DNA of 64,000 nucleotides from Streptococcus ictaluri 707-05 (GCF_000188015.2 NZ_AEUX02000006.1:434001-498000), one strand, 5' to 3'; positions 18,556 to 28,925 are shown, counted from the stretch's first letter. Notes: generated by a model from the sequence alone, not told the origin. Numbers and translations: made by a program.

Positions 18556-19827
18556 TTATATAGAATTTCCCTTCTTAAATCTCCTCATAACTATCCAATA
18601 AACCATAATGGATAAAAAACACCAAAATAACATGGTCAAGATAAAGCTTAAAGCTGCTCCTAAAATATTATAACTAGCGACTAAGGGATTGGTTAATGTT
18701 AACGAGAATAAAAAACCACCCAAATAAGGAATTACTAAATACTGTTGTTTTCTCATTGCTGTCAAAATGTTATCAATGGCCGTCGCAAAACTACCAATAG
18801 CTCCTCCTAGCATGATAAACATGAAAGCTAACCAATACTCCTTTAAATCTGTAGCGTATAAAATAGACAAAAACGGGAGACCTAAAAAGGCACTACCAAT
18901 AAGAACAAGACATCCAAAAAGAGCTAAGTAAGTAAACAAACGCACTTGAATCTGACTAAATAGTTTCAATTGACCTTTTAAAAGTGCAATAGCCATTTGT
19001 GTAATATGAGGCCTAAAAAATAGCATCATAAGATTCATGACAAATGCAGGCATAAATAAAATATTAAAAATAGTCTGAGACCCTAAAGGAATTTTACCTA
19101 GATTAGTCATGATTTCAATAGAATATTTGGGTTGAGTATAGATATAAATAATCAAAAAACCATTCAAAAAAAGCGGGAAACTCTCTTTTAATAGGTTTAT
19201 ACTGGCCTTAAATGTTTTGGTATGAAAAACTTCTTTGATATCTAAGTAATGAAACTGTTTAGATTTTCTGATGTCATAAAAAAGAACAAAAGTAGCTGAA
19301 AAGAGGCATACAATCTCTAAAGCTAACACTAAATCCTTAAAGTATAAGATTGATAAAGTGTATATAAGAAAGATAAAACTATTTCGAAAAGTAAGAGATT
19401 TACCTGCTATGTCTAGCCGTTCATGTTGTTGAAACATTCCTTGATATAAATCTGAAAACGCATCCGTTAATCGATAAAAACAGACCAATAGAATAACATA
19501 GCTCTTGTAAGCATCTGTTTTTGTCACAGTCAAATAAGCTATGGAAATCAAAAGCATAATCAAACAGGTTACAAGTCTAGCCATGAGATATTGTGAAAAA
19601 GAATATTTCTCATCTATGTCTGTGGCTTGATAGTTTCTAACTTGAAAAAGAGCAACCACAACCATCATATTGGCAAAAGAATAGGCAAAAGCATAAATAT
19701 CAGAGTCTATGGGGCTTAAAAAGCGCGTCACAACCATCAACAAAACAACAGAAATAGCTGCTGCTGATATACTCCCTAGCATATTCCATATAAAACTTCT
19801 TTGCGCTTGATTTTGTGAATTAATCAT
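18556..19827 (-). CDS. gacK: Polysaccharide flippase (Wzx/MATE-like), GacK-like
   Basis: 423 residues with about 12 membrane helices and no soluble domain, like polysaccharide exporters of the MOP superfamily. In the gac pathway it would flip the lipid-linked side-chain sugar to the outside for GacL. Its start overlaps gacJ by 8 bases and it ends 4 bases before gacL, so I, J, K and L are tightly coupled. Confidence 0.78.
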   Translation of the reverse strand: MINSQNQAQRSFIWNMLGSISAAAISVVLLMVVTRFLSPIDSDIYAFAYSFANMMVVVALFQVRNYQATDIDEKYSFSQYLMARLVTCLIMLLISIAYLTVTKTDAYKSYVILLVCFYRLTDAFSDLYQGMFQQHERLDIAGKSLTFRNSFIFLIYTLSILYFKDLVLALEIVCLFSATFVLFYDIRKSKQFHYLDIKEVFHTKTFKASINLLKESFPLFLNGFLIIYIYTQPKYSIEIMTNLGKIPLGSQTIFNILFMPAFVMNLMMLFFRPHITQMAIALLKGQLKLFSQIQVRLFTYLALFGCLVLIGSAFLGLPFLSILYATDLKEYWLAFMFIMLGGAIGSFATAIDNILTAMRKQQYLVIPYLGGFLFSLTLTNPLVASYNILGAALSFILTMLFWCFLSIMVYWIVMRRFKKGNSI

Positions 19828-20161
19828 GGTCTATCTCTTTTTTCATTAAGGCGATTTCTTGAGTTAAATGTTTTAATTTATGATTTTGTATTGAAATACT
19901 ATTTGTTAGCGAGAAGATTATTGTCAAACTCAAACAGAAGCCCAAGAAAAACAGCATATTGGTTGGTGAGTAAATACCGAACAAATGAGAAACCAAGCTT
20001 AATAAAGTTGGAAACCAAGAAAAGATAAGAACAATAAAAGCTAAAATAAACCATGATAAAGAGTATCTAATAGCTAATTTGTCTTTCTTAATCAAATTGA
20101 TTAAAAGAGCAATAAAGGTAAAGATAATAATACTAATAAATATACTCGCTGTAGTTGTCAT
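19820..20161 (-). CDS. gacJ: Small membrane protein GacJ-like (DUF2304)
   Basis: 113 residues, three membrane helices and a short charged coiled C-terminus (KLKHLTQEIALMKKEIDHD). In S. pyogenes, GacJ binds GacI and boosts its synthesis of lipid-linked GlcNAc; the position directly after gacI and the DUF2304 pattern support the same role. One base separates it from gacI. Confidence 0.78.
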   Translation of the reverse strand: MTTTASIFISIIIFTFIALLINLIKKDKLAIRYSLSWFILAFIVLIFSWFPTLLSLVSHLFGIYSPTNMLFFLGFCLSLTIIFSLTNSISIQNHKLKHLTQEIALMKKEIDHD

Positions 20162-20162
20162 C

Positions 20163-20858
20163 TTATCGTTTTCCTCTCAATTTAACAAATAAAATCGCTA
20201 AGGTTACTTTTATCATATAATAAACAGATTTAGTTAAAGATATTGATGAAACTCCACCTTGTCTTTCATTCATAATAACAGGAACTTCTTTAACCTTGTA
20301 TCCACTTATTAAAACATCTACTACTGTCTCTGGCTCTGGATAATCATCTGGATAATTATCTGAAAAGCGTTCAATTAAAGGGCGATTAATCATACGCAAT
20401 CCAGAAGTAGCATCTGTTATTTTTTTAGCTGTCACTAAACGAATTAACCAAGTAAAATACTTAATTCCAACTCTTCGTGCAAAAGAAGATTGAAACCCCT
20501 CATTATTGATAAATCGAGAACCAATAACCATATCTACTTTAGAGTTAATCATTTCCTGCAGCATATATTGAAGGAAGGAGGGATTATGCTGACCATCACC
20601 ATCCACTTGAACAGCAATATCATAACCATTCTTTTTAGCATAAAGGTAACCAGTTTGAACAGCTCCGCCAATACCTAAATTAATTGGTAATGAGACAACA
20701 TTAAATCCATTATTTTGACATATTTCTAGAGTATTATCTTTTGAGCAATCATTAATAATAACATAGTCAAAATCAGGTGCATCTTTTTGTATGACTTGAA
20801 CGGTTCCGACAATATTACTACTTTCATTATATGCTGGAATAATGATTAACTTTTTCAC
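20163..20858 (-). CDS. gacI: Polyprenyl-phosphate HexNAc transferase (GT2), GacI-like
   Basis: 231 residues, GT2 family: IIIPAYNESSNI start, DD-type nucleotide site (INDCSKDNT) and QVDGDGQHNP. It is expected to transfer an N-acetylhexosamine from UDP-sugar to undecaprenyl phosphate at the inner membrane face, the donor step for the side chain. Whether the sugar is GlcNAc (as in group A) or GalNAc (as in group C) cannot be read from the sequence. Coupled to gacJ. Confidence 0.8.
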   Translation of the reverse strand: MKKLIIIPAYNESSNIVGTVQVIQKDAPDFDYVIINDCSKDNTLEICQNNGFNVVSLPINLGIGGAVQTGYLYAKKNGYDIAVQVDGDGQHNPSFLQYMLQEMINSKVDMVIGSRFINNEGFQSSFARRVGIKYFTWLIRLVTAKKITDATSGLRMINRPLIERFSDNYPDDYPEPETVVDVLISGYKVKEVPVIMNERQGGVSSISLTKSVYYMIKVTLAILFVKLRGKR

Positions 20859-20867
20859 TTCTTTCTC

Positions 20868-21647
20868 CTATCCATTTGACTCTTGACTCTTCTTATAAAA
20901 GTACATTAATCCCTTTGCGATCGCTTTTGGCCAGAGCAATTCAAACATCATTAAATCTTCTTTGGAACGAGTATTGTCCAAAATGGTCGCTGTTGTTTCA
21001 GATTCCTCATGAATACGATGATACATCAATTTTTCTTTAATATAGCTAAAACGCCCCTTATAGTTCTTACTGATGCTATACCAGGCAAACCAATCTAAAG
21101 AAGTTCTCAACGCTTCATTGAAATGATAATCTTTCAAAAGTCTAAGATTATAAGTAACCGCTGGGCAAGAAATAGGATTCCCAAAAGCTAAGATTCTTAA
21201 TTGCCAGAATGAAGAATGCGGAAAGATATCTAGAGCATTTAACATCGTTGTTTTAATCTTTAAATTGAGATTTGCTGGAAGTACCTTCTGATCCCGATAT
21301 TCTGAATAATCACTATAAACAATTGCAGAGTCTGGATATCTATCAAAAATCGTCATAACCTTTTCGGCATAACTTTCTAAGTAAATATCATCTTGATGAG
21401 CAATAGTCGCAAATGGTGTTGTCACAAAAGAAAGGGCATTATTCCAATCTTTTCCAATACCCCCTCCTTCTTTCGTGAAAAGTGGAATATCATACTTAGT
21501 ACATAAAGAGGAGATGTGGTCATTAGGAGTTGATGTGTAACAAATAATCCTTGATGTCAAACTTTGCTTTTTCAGAGAAATCATACAATCTTCTAAAAAA
21601 GTACTTATTCCATAGGCACAGATCACAAAAGTATGCTGCTTGTTCAT
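20868..21647 (-). CDS. Extra GT2 glycosyltransferase in the gac locus
   Basis: 259 residues from ATG 21647; TTTGGAAAG sits just before it, and the upstream in-frame ATG (21659) overlaps that site. The N-terminus FVICAYGISTFLEDCMISL, the HQDDIYLESYAEKV acid pair and the C-terminal LDWFAWYSIS region fit a family 2 transferase. The classic group A order is gacH then gacI; this gene sits between them, 15 bases after gacH and 9 before gacI. I infer that it adds a second side-chain sugar, as needed for the disaccharide of group C antigen. Acceptor and donor unknown. Confidence 0.75.
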   Translation of the reverse strand: MNKQHTFVICAYGISTFLEDCMISLKKQSLTSRIICYTSTPNDHISSLCTKYDIPLFTKEGGGIGKDWNNALSFVTTPFATIAHQDDIYLESYAEKVMTIFDRYPDSAIVYSDYSEYRDQKVLPANLNLKIKTTMLNALDIFPHSSFWQLRILAFGNPISCPAVTYNLRLLKDYHFNEALRTSLDWFAWYSISKNYKGRFSYIKEKLMYHRIHEESETTATILDNTRSKEDLMMFELLWPKAIAKGLMYFYKKSQESNG

Positions 21648-21674
21648 AATACTTTCCAAATTTTTCTTTCTTTA

Positions 21675-24149
21675 TTAGTTTGATAGGTTAAAAAATGATT
21701 TATCTTTTAATAGATATCCTTTACCAATCGTTAAATCATACTGAATATTTCTTAAATCCTTTTGAATAGCTTTAACCTCGGGACTTTTTGGAGATTTATC
21801 TACACTAGCTTTATTTAAAACTTCTGTCAGTAAAGCATAATAAGGAGAAACTTTTGAATCGGTATGTTCCAGAAGAGCTGCCGTAAAATCACTTGAATTG
21901 ATTAAAGGATGATTTTCTTTTTTATCGTTAAAATTGCTCCAAATAAAATAATCCGTTAAATATTTATTTTCAATATGATTGTCAAAAGCACTGTCTGGGT
22001 ATAAACCTGGCAAGTGATCCCCATAAAAAACTACCGTAATAGGTTTATCGATCGTTGATAATCGCTCCAGAAAATTTCTGGTTTCTTCATCTGTAAAAGT
22101 TAATAATCTAGCATAACTGGTTAAATTTCGATTTTCCTCATCAGTGAATCCAAGGCCTTCTCCAGTAACTTCTTGGGGATAATCAGAAGACCACGGAACA
22201 TGATTTTGCATCGTAATCACTGAAAAAAATTGATTTTCTTTTGGATTAATTAGAGACAAGATATTGTCATAAACCATTTTATCACTAGGTAATAAACCAA
22301 CATTTTCGACATTTTTAAATTTATCTTTACTTCCAGTAGAGGCAAGAAATTTATCAAATCCTAAAGTTTTATAAACTGCTTTACGATTAAAGTTGTTAGC
22401 ATTTGCAAGATGCATAGCTATACGGTTTTTAGGTTTATAAAATTCACTTATAGTATGTGGTCGAATCATCTTAGGAAAAACTTCCGAATACAAAACAGAT
22501 ACAGAAGAAGAGAAATTATAAAATGGCAAACTAGTTAGTGTTTGAAACTCCATATTTGCTGTGCCGCCACCATAAGAATCTGATTGCATTAAACCCGAAG
22601 TGGTATTGGCTTTGATTGATTTAATATTAGGCAATACGTCTTGACTAACAGTAACATTTGATATTCTAGCAGGATCAGATAAACTTTCACTTAAAAGATA
22701 GATGACCGTCTGTTCAGAGATATTATTTTCTCTATTCTTGTTAATGTCTTCTGCCAAACTGGTGTATTTATGAATAATTTTAGAAATTGACTTCTCACTA
22801 TAATTATCAGGTTTCTCCATAACTTTTTTGGTTACCTGCCTTGTCCAAACATACGATAATGATTTATATCTTGCATTTGTTGAAAAACCTAGCCAATTAA
22901 TATCATTTCCATTTTGTAATCTAGAAACAACGGGAATACCTTTAATGATCTTTCCTTCTTTTTCAGTATAAAATGGTAATAGCAAAAAAGCCATTAATAA
23001 GCAAACCATTCCGATAGACACTATTCTTTTAAGCGTATTGTTCACAATTTTTCCGGCTAGGACAATCTTGTGTAGATACCATCCTAAAAGTAAACTTAAT
23101 ACTAGTCCAAAGATAATTTTCAACACCAATGAATGATCAACAAAACTTGACACTAAACCTAATTCTTGAAGCCATACAAAATCTGTTAATAGCAAGGGCT
23201 CACTACGCATGGTTTCTTTCAGTAAATTGGCAATTGATACAATTGCTCCAATAGATAAGACTAATAATGTTGTTGGAAAAAAACGATTAAGTATTAAATA
23301 TAGCAATAAAATAATACTAAACAAAAAGGCTATTTGAAAAAGGGTTGCTCCTGGAAAAATATAATATCCTAATAAGGCATTGTCACCTTTTACCCCATAT
23401 TGTAACGTGTAATTATAAACTAAGGCAAAAAATAGACTACTTGTAATAGCAAGTGATAATGAGGGTTTATTACTTCTAAAATTACTCAGACTATTTAAAG
23501 CCACATAGATAATCAGTGAAAAACTAAAGCTTATCAAAAATAACAAAGCTGTTAGATTAAGAAGATAAGGTATGTAATTTTCTAAATGTGATGGTTTAGG
23601 TAACTGAGAAGCCATCACTTTCAACAGATGACTATCATTTACTGGCAAAATTGATAGTAACATTGCTAAAGAATAATGTTTAGACTGATAATCCTTCAAA
23701 AATAAATGCTTCTGATTCCATTTCAATTGATTTATTAACCATTTAATTAAAATAGATATTCCTAAAATCCCAAATAAAATAGGAAACATCTGAAATTGGT
23801 AAAAATCATTTTTTGATAGATTCCAAAGTTCAAATTTCTTGTTATTTAAATTTTGAGTTAAAAGCAAAAAATAACTTAAAAATTGATAAATAACTGAAAT
23901 AATAATAACTTTTACAAAAAATTCCCAATTTAAATGTCGACTAATGTAATATGCTATTCCAAAAAGCGATAGAATAAAAAAACTAAAAGAAATGGTTAAA
24001 AAATTCTGATAAACACTTAAAGCTTTTACTGATTTTGATAGTAAAGCATTATTTACCGTATAAAAATTAATGTAATAAATAAAGACAGCTAATAGCAGAT
24101 GATGTAGCCAGTTCAAGTTATTAATAGTAAAAAAGTTTTTTTGATTCAT
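21675..24149 (-). CDS. gacH: Glycerol phosphate transferase of the rhamnose polysaccharide, GacH
   Basis: 824 residues: about 11-12 membrane helices in the first 400, then an LtaS-like sulfatase-fold domain outside. Visible catalytic features are LLSESLSDPA (metal-binding Glu), SYGGGTANMEF with the nucleophile at Thr530, and YGDHLPGLY. Thr530 is the residue number I recall for S. pyogenes GacH, which decorates side-chain GlcNAc with glycerol phosphate and affects sensitivity to zinc and group IIA phospholipase. The start overlaps gacG by 4 bases (ATGA). Confidence 0.88.
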   Translation of the reverse strand: MNQKNFFTINNLNWLHHLLLAVFIYYINFYTVNNALLSKSVKALSVYQNFLTISFSFFILSLFGIAYYISRHLNWEFFVKVIIISVIYQFLSYFLLLTQNLNNKKFELWNLSKNDFYQFQMFPILFGILGISILIKWLINQLKWNQKHLFLKDYQSKHYSLAMLLSILPVNDSHLLKVMASQLPKPSHLENYIPYLLNLTALLFLISFSFSLIIYVALNSLSNFRSNKPSLSLAITSSLFFALVYNYTLQYGVKGDNALLGYYIFPGATLFQIAFLFSIILLLYLILNRFFPTTLLVLSIGAIVSIANLLKETMRSEPLLLTDFVWLQELGLVSSFVDHSLVLKIIFGLVLSLLLGWYLHKIVLAGKIVNNTLKRIVSIGMVCLLMAFLLLPFYTEKEGKIIKGIPVVSRLQNGNDINWLGFSTNARYKSLSYVWTRQVTKKVMEKPDNYSEKSISKIIHKYTSLAEDINKNRENNISEQTVIYLLSESLSDPARISNVTVSQDVLPNIKSIKANTTSGLMQSDSYGGGTANMEFQTLTSLPFYNFSSSVSVLYSEVFPKMIRPHTISEFYKPKNRIAMHLANANNFNRKAVYKTLGFDKFLASTGSKDKFKNVENVGLLPSDKMVYDNILSLINPKENQFFSVITMQNHVPWSSDYPQEVTGEGLGFTDEENRNLTSYARLLTFTDEETRNFLERLSTIDKPITVVFYGDHLPGLYPDSAFDNHIENKYLTDYFIWSNFNDKKENHPLINSSDFTAALLEHTDSKVSPYYALLTEVLNKASVDKSPKSPEVKAIQKDLRNIQYDLTIGKGYLLKDKSFFNLSN

Positions 24150-25888
24150 CTCAGTTTCTCCATCGAACGTAAAATAATATATTTTACAGCTTTTGCAGGA
24201 CCGATAATGATATATTTCAAAGCGCCTTTAATTCCACCAAGATGATCAAAATCAACATAGGTATGTGGCATATTGCCCTCTCGAAGGTTTAAGAGCTTAT
24301 TATCAATAAAAGGCGTTAACGTTTTACTATTTGCTACAATCTTGAAATCATAGCCTCTATCCCAAGCAATATAAATTAATAGACGCTCAATAGCATGTAA
24401 AATAGAGTTTTGAGGTAATGGCTCTCTTGGCACATCTTCTTTTAAGTCTAAGTCAAAAAGAGGTTTTAAGGCATCATACTTAAACCAGACAAATGTGCCA
24501 TAACTCATTACAAAAGTGTCCATAGCATTGAAATCAATGCTTTTTTTAAGTGCCATCTGTTTCCACAATTTTGTCATTTCAGGTGCTATAAGATATTCAT
24601 TCCAAGCGTCCACGATTTTATTAAATCGAAAGAAAGTTGGAATATCTGCAATTACAATTCCTAGATCATCATTTTCAAAAGCCTCTAAAATTTGATTTGC
24701 AGGTTTAATCATCATATCTATCAATTCTCTGCGCCATGATTCACCAGCCCAAAAGTCAGCTTCTTTTGATTTTTTAGTGTGAAAATGTCCAATATAGTCA
24801 TAATGTGAGAGTTTATTTTTCAATGACAGCATTGGTAAAACATCACGTCCGACATTTCCTGTGATAAAAATTTCAGCTGAAACTTGAGCTACTTCTAGTG
24901 TTTTCAAAATGGCTTCTTTTTTGGCTACATCACTTGTAGTTATGAATAAATCGTACGAAAAATCAAAGTTTTGAAATGCCTTCAAATAATCATCCAAAAG
25001 ATCAAGGTAAAAAACGTGTAGGTGTACTGCAGCCCTATTCTTAGTTCCCTTTGCAACCTTTTTTGTCTCCAAAAGTTTATGCGCTAACAGGTATTTTGCA
25101 TCTGGAAGTCCTACCTGAGACATATGTGAAATGATTAAATCAACCGGATAGCTTGTTTCTTTATCAATATAATCTAAAAGATATGGAGCAATATGTTGAT
25201 TAGCATCAATGGCTTTAACTTTAAGAAAAGGCACCTTATGCTTTAAAATAGCTGTAGGATTATAGTAAGAAAAATCTGCGTGTGGCATTGTAGATGAGTC
25301 TTCTTGTCGTGTGTCAAAAATCGTAGAATAGTTAAACCCAGCATCCAAAAAAGTAGTTGTTACTTTAGTTTCATATTCTTGAATAACATCTTGGACATCA
25401 CTATATTCAACAATAGTTTCCCAAAACTCTCTGAGCTCCTTGCTATGAACAACTGAACTCTTGAAAGTCATAAAATAACTTTGAATATGCTCTTTGAAAG
25501 CTTTTGTCGCTCTGTTATTAGTCAATCCCCAAAAATCTACCTGTTTATCTTCTTCAAAATGCAAATAATATGGAGTCATGTCCCATAAGGGTCCAAAGCA
25601 AGTATCATTCATGATCGTAACTGAATCAAAATCATTGAGGTGATCAAATCCAACTACATTCATACCGTCATGCCAAGCTGCAAAATCAAAACCTTTGTTT
25701 TGTCTTTGAAGAAATTGATCAATTAAGCCAGCTTCTTCTAGCTTCTTTCTGTCATTAAGTTCAACAATACTATTAGATATAAAGACAACCTTTGAAAATA
25801 ACGATCTCATTTGTTCTAGTTGGTAGCAAACGTGACTGCTTACTTTATCATATTTATTGAAATGCACATATAATAAAATGCGGTTCAT
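24146..25888 (-). CDS. gacG: Rhamnan synthesis protein F, GacG (RgpF-like)
   Basis: 580 residues. The first half (ILLYVHFNKYDKVSSHVCYQ, QNKGFDFAAWHDGM) and second half (HLHVFYLDLLDDYLKAF, GNVGRDVLPML, GHFHTKKSKEADFWAGESWR) match the rhamnan synthesis F family, soluble rhamnosyltransferases that extend the polyrhamnose chain. It overlaps gacF and gacH by 4 bases each. No damage. Confidence 0.87.
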   Translation of the reverse strand: MNRILLYVHFNKYDKVSSHVCYQLEQMRSLFSKVVFISNSIVELNDRKKLEEAGLIDQFLQRQNKGFDFAAWHDGMNVVGFDHLNDFDSVTIMNDTCFGPLWDMTPYYLHFEEDKQVDFWGLTNNRATKAFKEHIQSYFMTFKSSVVHSKELREFWETIVEYSDVQDVIQEYETKVTTTFLDAGFNYSTIFDTRQEDSSTMPHADFSYYNPTAILKHKVPFLKVKAIDANQHIAPYLLDYIDKETSYPVDLIISHMSQVGLPDAKYLLAHKLLETKKVAKGTKNRAAVHLHVFYLDLLDDYLKAFQNFDFSYDLFITTSDVAKKEAILKTLEVAQVSAEIFITGNVGRDVLPMLSLKNKLSHYDYIGHFHTKKSKEADFWAGESWRRELIDMMIKPANQILEAFENDDLGIVIADIPTFFRFNKIVDAWNEYLIAPEMTKLWKQMALKKSIDFNAMDTFVMSYGTFVWFKYDALKPLFDLDLKEDVPREPLPQNSILHAIERLLIYIAWDRGYDFKIVANSKTLTPFIDNKLLNLREGNMPHTYVDFDHLGGIKGALKYIIIGPAKAVKYIILRSMEKLR

Positions 25889-26892
25889 TTTTTCCTCCTA
25901 ATAAAATCAATCATCATCGAAATGTATTTCCAACGACGGGAATGAACAACACAATGATAATCATGAGTTATTCGTTCAATGTCTTTTTCTTGTTTATTTA
26001 TTTTTTCGTTTAGTAGTGCAATACTCTTTTGGTAATCTTCTTCTTGAATCATTGCTTGCTGATGCAAGGCATAGATTTGTTGACTTAGTTGATGAATTCG
26101 AATCTCATTTTTAGCATCTTGTTTTAGTAATTCTTTGGCTATTTCTCTATAATCGACCTGTGGATACTTCTCTAGATAACATAATTGTGTTTCTAAAAGC
26201 CCTTGAATCCGAGAGAGCATTTTATCTTCAGAATCCGGTCTTGAGTCTGAGTTACTTGTCATGCGATAAACAGTCGTAGAAGCATCTACAAAGGTTAATC
26301 GAGTCATTTGAAATAATTCCAACTGTATATCAAAGGTGTCATCAGATGTATCCAAATTAATTTTTTGGTTCACTTGTCTCATCAAATCAGCATCAACTAA
26401 CCAAGTCGATGCCATAGTCATTCCTTTTAGAGCTAACATCTTTTCATAAGTATCTGTTAGAGGCGTAAAACCTGACTTGAAGGCTTGTGCATGCACTAAT
26501 TCTCCTTCACTTGTGATGAAATCAAAATCAGTATTAGACCATTTCGAATCTGGATTATCCTCTAAACTGTCTACTTGCTTTTGCAATTTATAATCATCTG
26601 TCCAATAGTCATCACCATCACATCTAGCAATATACTGCCCCTTAGCTTCTAGGCAAGCTTTAACCCAAGTTCTAGTGATACCAAGGTTCTCCAAATTAAA
26701 AATCAAACGTATCTTATCTGGAAATTGCTTTTGATAAGCCTCTAATACTTGTTTGGAATGGTCTGTTGAAGCATCATCAATAAGAATAATTTCAAAGTCA
26801 AATTGTGTTTTTTGACGTAAAAAACTATCGATGGCTTCTGATAACCATGGACCTTTATTATAATTTGTACAAATGACGGAAACTTTTTCCAT
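25885..26892 (-). CDS. gacF: GT2 glycosyltransferase GacF-like
   Basis: 335 residues with a GT2 domain (SVICTNYNKGPWLSEAID, LIDDASTDHS, ARCDGDDYW) over about residues 1-230 and a C-terminal helical, coiled-coil part (about 255-315) ending in a basic tail. It corresponds to RgpE/GacF, a rhamnan backbone transferase. It lies 24 bases after gacE and overlaps gacG. Confidence 0.82.
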   Translation of the reverse strand: MEKVSVICTNYNKGPWLSEAIDSFLRQKTQFDFEIILIDDASTDHSKQVLEAYQKQFPDKIRLIFNLENLGITRTWVKACLEAKGQYIARCDGDDYWTDDYKLQKQVDSLEDNPDSKWSNTDFDFITSEGELVHAQAFKSGFTPLTDTYEKMLALKGMTMASTWLVDADLMRQVNQKINLDTSDDTFDIQLELFQMTRLTFVDASTTVYRMTSNSDSRPDSEDKMLSRIQGLLETQLCYLEKYPQVDYREIAKELLKQDAKNEIRIHQLSQQIYALHQQAMIQEEDYQKSIALLNEKINKQEKDIERITHDYHCVVHSRRWKYISMMIDFIRRKK

Positions 26893-26916
26893 ATTACTCT
26901 TTCTAATTGCTAAAAA

Positions 26917-28122
26917 TCAGTTAAATTCCCATTGACCATTTCTTTGGTACAAACCACTAGCCGAATCTAATGCTGATAAATCATCTGGAGAAATATCATC
27001 TCTTTGAAGTAAGATTAATGGTGACTGCTGAGCTGATGAAAAGAGTAACATCTGACCATCTTTATCTCTAACCGTAACTTCCAATTTGAGTTTGATATCA
27101 TTTAAGTGTGACAACTGACAATGATATTTAATCCTTTGTTTGCCACTTCCACAGCTCTGTTGATCTTTTGAATTATCGTTATAAACCCATATGTTTCGAT
27201 CAATATCTGTTAACGAAAAAGCAATATAGGTCGGCTCTTCTTTTAGGACATCATAGGTAACTTCAAAAGAAATAGTCTGATTTGGTGTCATTCTTTTGTC
27301 AGAAAGTAATTTAACATCTAAATTTTGAGCGATATCAGATACTGATTGTGTTTGTACTTCATCGCCGTCATGACTTGTATCTGTATTATCAACACTATAC
27401 TGGTTAGCCACATCAAATGGTTCGCCATATGCTTTTACCAGTCCATCTTCAATAAGTACCGCACGGTTACAATATTTTTTCACAGCTCCCATATCATGGG
27501 TTACTAAGATAGTTGTTTTACCACTTTCTTTTCGTTCCATGAAATAGTCGTTACATTTTCGTTGAAAAGCCTCATCACCAACGGCTAATACTTCGTCCAA
27601 GATAAGAACATCCCCTTGTGCTTTGATAGCAACTGAGAAGGCCAGACGAACCTGCATCCCACTAGAATAATTCTTTAATTTCTGATTCATGAACTCATGC
27701 AATTCTGCAAAATCCACGATATCATCATACATGCTATCAACTTCTTCTTTGGTAAACCCAAGCATGGCACCATTCATATAAACGTTCTCAAGACCAGTAA
27801 GTTCTGGGTTAAAACCTACACCCAATTCAATAAAGGAAACCATTTTGCCTTGAACAGAGACCTGTCCTCTTTCTGGCACATAAATCTGAGAAATAATTTT
27901 TAAAAGAGTTGATTTTCCTGATCCGTTTCGTCCCACAATTCCAAAAAAATCACCTTTATAAACATCAAAATTGATATCTTTTAAAACTTTTTGTTCAGTA
28001 TAACCTTTTATTCCTCTAAAGCGATTGACTAAAGTAGATCGAAAACTCTTGGTCGCTTCGGTTGGTAATTTAAAAGATTTACTAACTTGTTCAACTTTAA
28101 CTGCAATTTCTTTTTCTGTCAT
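26917..28122 (-). CDS. gacE: ABC transporter ATPase for polyrhamnose export, GacE (RgpD/Wzt-like)
   Basis: 401 residues. The ATPase part has GRNGSGKST (Walker A), YSSGMQVRLAF (signature), DVLILDEVLAVGD (Walker B) and a switch histidine (VTHDMG). From about residue 250 a beta-rich C-terminal domain resembles the carbohydrate-binding domain of Wzt-type exporters. Its start shares a base with the end of gacD, its permease partner. Together they move the lipid-linked rhamnan across the membrane. Confidence 0.9.
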   Translation of the reverse strand: MTEKEIAVKVEQVSKSFKLPTEATKSFRSTLVNRFRGIKGYTEQKVLKDINFDVYKGDFFGIVGRNGSGKSTLLKIISQIYVPERGQVSVQGKMVSFIELGVGFNPELTGLENVYMNGAMLGFTKEEVDSMYDDIVDFAELHEFMNQKLKNYSSGMQVRLAFSVAIKAQGDVLILDEVLAVGDEAFQRKCNDYFMERKESGKTTILVTHDMGAVKKYCNRAVLIEDGLVKAYGEPFDVANQYSVDNTDTSHDGDEVQTQSVSDIAQNLDVKLLSDKRMTPNQTISFEVTYDVLKEEPTYIAFSLTDIDRNIWVYNDNSKDQQSCGSGKQRIKYHCQLSHLNDIKLKLEVTVRDKDGQMLLFSSAQQSPLILLQRDDISPDDLSALDSASGLYQRNGQWEFN

Positions 28123-28925
28123 TAGATAATCTCCGCAAATTTGTTAGCATTTTTATTAAAAACTGAGACACCAATTGCCAGAACAATGAAAGGAATGACA
28201 TAAGGAATCATGATGTAAAACCAATTATCTGACATTTGCCAAATCGTAACATTAGCTCGGTCAATCAATAAGTATCGTAAATCCTGAATCATTTGAGCTA
28301 AAGGATTTAACATCAAAATCTTTGCTGCTAGTGGGTGCTGATCAAAGACAAACGTAATTGGGTAAATGATTGGTGTCGCATACATTCCTGCTTGCATCAA
28401 AACTTCCCATACTTGTGCTAAATCACGATAATAGACAAATAAGGTCGATAAAAGCAAAGCCACGCCAACTGCCAACACAATTAGCTCAATAAACAATGGT
28501 ATCGCTAGATAAAAATGACTTGAGATAGTAACACCATTAATAAGTGCAAAAATCAAAACCACTAAGAGATTGATAGAAAAGTTAATGAGAGCACCTAAGA
28601 CGGCAGAAAAGACAATAGTATGCTTTGAAAAGTTCAATTTTCGTAACAAATCTCCTCTGGTCACGATAGATACCATCCCCATACTGGTTGCTTCAGAGAA
28701 AAAGGACCAGATAACGTTAGCTAGCAAAAGTGCTACCGGAAAATGGGGGACACTTCCTCCTAAACGTAAAAATCTAATAAAAACCAAATACATAATGGTA
28801 AACATCATCAAAGGTTTTAAAATGGACCATAAGTAGCCAATAGCACTTCCTTGATAACGTAATTTAAAATCTGTTTTTACTAGTTCTTTCAAAAGAATAC
28901 GATTCTTTTTACTCAATAATTCCAT
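28122..28925 (-). CDS. gacD: ABC-2 permease for polyrhamnose export, GacD (RgpC/Wzm-like)
   Basis: 267 residues from ATG 28925 (GGAG at proper spacing; the upstream ATG at 28946 is unsupported). Six membrane helices; the N-terminal LVKTDFKLRYQGSAIGYLW is the amphipathic interface segment typical of Wzm/TagG permeases. The first codons overlap the end of gacC by 17 bases. Confidence 0.9.
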   Translation of the reverse strand: MELLSKKNRILLKELVKTDFKLRYQGSAIGYLWSILKPLMMFTIMYLVFIRFLRLGGSVPHFPVALLLANVIWSFFSEATSMGMVSIVTRGDLLRKLNFSKHTIVFSAVLGALINFSINLLVVLIFALINGVTISSHFYLAIPLFIELIVLAVGVALLLSTLFVYYRDLAQVWEVLMQAGMYATPIIYPITFVFDQHPLAAKILMLNPLAQMIQDLRYLLIDRANVTIWQMSDNWFYIMIPYVIPFIVLAIGVSVFNKNANKFAEII

